Positions 14,106-15,833 of a stretch of DNA of 15,833 nucleotides are shown piece by piece. Numbering within the stretch: the stretch's first letter is position 1; each line of letters opens with the position of its first letter. Source of the stretch: RBG-13-66-14 sp964436465 (lineage in GTDB: Bacteria; RBG-13-66-14); NCBI GenBank assembly GCA_964436465.1, contig CAYTCV010000044.1, positions 1-15,833 of the forward strand, given 5' to 3'. The notes below the pieces were generated by a model. The model was not told the DNA's origin. It saw only the letters and a program-made list of their open reading frames with translations, and did no database searches. The position numbers and the translations under genes are program-made.

Positions 14106-14134
14106 TTGCGCCGGGGAGCGGACTCCGGTAAAAT
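14106..14134 (+). promoter_or_regulatory. Promoter of the metallophosphoesterase/PHP unit
   Basis: TTGCGC (14106-14111), 17-bp spacer, TAAAAT (14129-14134). Almost the same boxes and spacing as the sucCD promoter. Start near 14141, about 23 nt before the TTG start codon. Confidence 0.7.
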
Positions 14135-14163
14135 TCTCTTTCCCCCCCATCGGCAGGTGGACG

Positions 14164-15033
14164 TTGCGCGTAGCTTTCATCTCCGACATCCACGCCGATA
14201 ACTCGGAAGCGGCCCGGCGCGTGCCCCGGCTGTTGGGGGATAAGCTGCGCGACCTCTCCCCCGACGTCTTCGTGCTGCTGGGCGACCTGGCGGGGCACCT
14301 GGAGGTCCTGGAGGAGTCCTTCGCCGAAATCGGCGAGCTGCCCTTCCCCCGCCTCTTCGTCGCCGGGAACCACGACGTGTGGGTCCCGCTCTACTGGCAG
14401 TCCCGGGGCGAGACGAGCTACGACCGGCTGGACCGCCTGCTGCCGGAGATGTGCGCGCGCCACGGCTGGGGCTACCTGGACGGCGGGCCGGTGCGGGTGG
14501 GGGACGTGGGCTTCGTGGGGAGCGTGGGCTGGTACGACTACTCGCTGCGGAACCGGGCGCGGGACGGCGAGATTTCCCTGGACGTATACCGGCGCAAGTT
14601 CTTCCGGCGCTGGCGCTGGGGGGACGCCGTCTACGCCCTCTTCCCCGACGGTGACGGGGAGCGGCTCTCCGACGAGGGGGTCTGTCGCCTGCTCGAAGGA
14701 AGGCTGCGGGGGCACCTGGACGAGGTGGCGGGGTGGGACGTGCGGGCCGTGGTGGGCTGCTCGCACCACATGCCCTACGACGCCATCCGGCCCCCGGGGC
14801 GGCTGCCCTGGGATTTTTTCCTGGCCTACGCTGGCTCGGGGCGATTCGGCCGGCTCTTCGACACGGAAGAGCGCCTGGCCGCGGTCCTCTTCGGCCACGT
14901 CCATATGAAATTCTCCCGCGAGACGCCGGCGGGACGGCCGCTCTTGACCTCCTGCCTGGGCTACGCCCGCCACTGGAGCGACCCGGACCCGGAAAAGGCG
15001 CTGGACGCCGCGCTCCGTATCATCGAAATCTGA
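14164..15033 (+). CDS. Calcineurin-like metallophosphoesterase
   Basis: A 289-aa cytoplasmic phosphoesterase with a two-metal centre. The full motif set is present: SDIHAD (D8, H10), LLGDLAG (D41), AGNHDVW (N69, H70), GCSHHMPYD (H at about 201-202) and FGHVHMKF (H245, H247). The insert between about 80 and 190 is rich in aromatic residues (WYDYSLRNRARDG, YRRKFFRRWRWGD) and is likely to shape the substrate pocket. Substrate unknown: a nucleotide, a phosphodiester or a protein phosphate is possible. TTG 14164 is the start: it follows AGGTGG closely and gives the standard RVAFISDIH N-terminus. The longer frame from 14071 begins inside the terminator. The PHP gene follows after 2 nt. Confidence 0.88.
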   Translation: MRVAFISDIHADNSEAARRVPRLLGDKLRDLSPDVFVLLGDLAGHLEVLEESFAEIGELPFPRLFVAGNHDVWVPLYWQSRGETSYDRLDRLLPEMCARHGWGYLDGGPVRVGDVGFVGSVGWYDYSLRNRARDGEISLDVYRRKFFRRWRWGDAVYALFPDGDGERLSDEGVCRLLEGRLRGHLDEVAGWDVRAVVGCSHHMPYDAIRPPGRLPWDFFLAYAGSGRFGRLFDTEERLAAVLFGHVHMKFSRETPAGRPLLTSCLGYARHWSDPDPEKALDAALRIIEI

Positions 15034-15035
15034 CC

Positions 15036-15833
15036 GTGCTGGACTGCCACCTCCACTCCGACCTGTCCCGGGATTCCAAGGTGCCGCTGGCGGAGTACGC
15101 CCGCCTGGCGCACCGGCATCGCTACGCCGCCCTGGTGACCGCCGAGCACCTGGACCTGGACCCCGGCGATTACTCCTACGGCTTCTACGACCCCGAGCGG
15201 CACCTGTCCGCCGTGGCCGAGGCCCGCCCCCTGGCCCCGGACACCTTCGTCGGCCTGGGGGTGGAGCTCTCCTACCAGCGGAGCCGGGAGGCCGAGCTGG
15301 CCGCCGCTCTCGACCGGCTGCCCTACGATATGGTCATCGGCAGCGTCCACTACCTCGACGACATCGGGGCCACCATCACCTCCCGGGAGAAGGCGCGGGC
15401 TTACTTCGAAAAAACCCCGGTGGAGGAGGCCTACGGGAGCTACTTCGAAATTCTCCTGGCCGCGGCCGCCTCGGGGCTGTTCGACGTTCTGGGCCACGCC
15501 GACATCTGCAAGCGCTACGGGGTGCTTTTTTACGGCCCCTTCGAGGCCCGGCGCTGGGAGACCGAATTGCGGGCGGTGTTCCGCGCCTGCGCCGACACCG
15601 GCACGGGGGTCGAGCTCAACGTGGCCGGTTGGGGCCAGGCCCCCGGCGAGCCGTACCCCGGTCCCGAGGCGCTCGTCATGGCGCGGGAGGAAGGCGTGGA
15701 GCGGGTGACCGTGGGCTCGGACGCGCACGACCTGGCGCGGTTCGGCCCGGCGCAGATTCTCCGCGGGCTGGAGCTGCTGGCCGAGGTCGGGTACGAGCGG
15801 GTGTGCTACCGGCGGGAGCGGGAGCCGGTGGAG
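15036..15833 (+). CDS. PHP-domain phosphatase, probable histidinol-phosphatase (partial, cut by window end)
   Basis: The first 266 codons of a PHP-family metal-dependent phosphatase; the frame is still open at the window edge. All PHP metal motifs are visible: H5 and H7 (CHLHSD), H38 (TAEH), E77 (GVELSYQ), H105 (IGSVHYLDD), H154 (LGHADICKRYG), and D229/H231 (GSDAHD). The GSVHY and LGHxDxxKRYG blocks are those of HisK/HisJ-type histidinol-phosphatases, which remove phosphate from histidinol phosphate in histidine synthesis. Other PHP phosphatases share much of this, so the substrate is probable rather than proven. The family is usually about 260-290 aa, so little is missing. The GTG start follows the metallophosphoesterase stop by 2 nt with no Shine-Dalgarno, pointing to translational coupling. 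No other his genes are in the window. Confidence 0.85.
   Translation, partial: MLDCHLHSDLSRDSKVPLAEYARLAHRHRYAALVTAEHLDLDPGDYSYGFYDPERHLSAVAEARPLAPDTFVGLGVELSYQRSREAELAAALDRLPYDMVIGSVHYLDDIGATITSREKARAYFEKTPVEEAYGSYFEILLAAAASGLFDVLGHADICKRYGVLFYGPFEARRWETELRAVFRACADTGTGVELNVAGWGQAPGEPYPGPEALVMAREEGVERVTVGSDAHDLARFGPAQILRGLELLAEVGYERVCYRREREPVE

Noticed and set aside
14071..14163. Upstream ATG start extending the metallophosphoesterase by 31 residues
   Set aside because: It begins inside the terminator stem and spans the promoter; the standard N-terminus starts at TTG 14164.

Overview
The window is GC-rich bacterial chromosome from a diderm organism. It encodes a lipoprotein with a lipobox, several Sec signal peptides and a small outer-membrane beta-barrel. 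It holds 15 complete protein genes plus one cut by the right edge. I see no rRNA, tRNA, phage, transposase or CRISPR. The gene mix, the frequent TTG starts and the many GC-rich hairpin repeats between genes would fit an uncultured high-GC lineage such as Candidatus Coatesbacteria, but that placement is recollection and low confidence.

Layout. 85-1518: a promoter, a gamma-class carbonic anhydrase and a membrane-anchored TPR protein. 1574-2686: galT behind its own promoter. 2687-3057: a dense array of hairpin repeats. 3058-3714 (minus): a DUF2085-like membrane protein, divergent from a two-gene unit (3780-5930) of a HEAT-repeat lipoprotein and an SH3-domain secreted protein that ends at a strong terminator. 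6135-6752 (minus): a secreted DNRLRE-type protein, divergent from sucCD (6901-8909). 8910-9427: a region with no intact gene that begins with what looks like a decayed second copy of the sucD 3' end. 9428-10012: a beta-barrel. 10393-11931: the bifunctional NAD(P)HX repair enzyme. 12178-13225: a GNAT acetyltransferase and a small secreted protein. 13308-13838: another small secreted protein. 14164-15833: a metallophosphoesterase coupled to a PHP-family phosphatase that runs off the window.

How the genes work together. This is mostly housekeeping metabolism: succinyl-CoA synthetase (TCA cycle), galactose-1-phosphate uridylyltransferase (Leloir pathway), NAD(P)HX repair, bicarbonate/CO2 interconversion and a histidinol-phosphatase-like enzyme. 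It is mixed with envelope proteins of unknown role. There is no single large system. The most distinctive material is non-coding: families of short GC-rich inverted repeats in almost every gap between transcription units, some ending in T-runs and so probably acting as terminators. Their stems keep pairing while their sequences change.

Regulation. Good sigma70-type promoters can be read before most units. In several cases the promoter decides the true start codon against a longer open frame.
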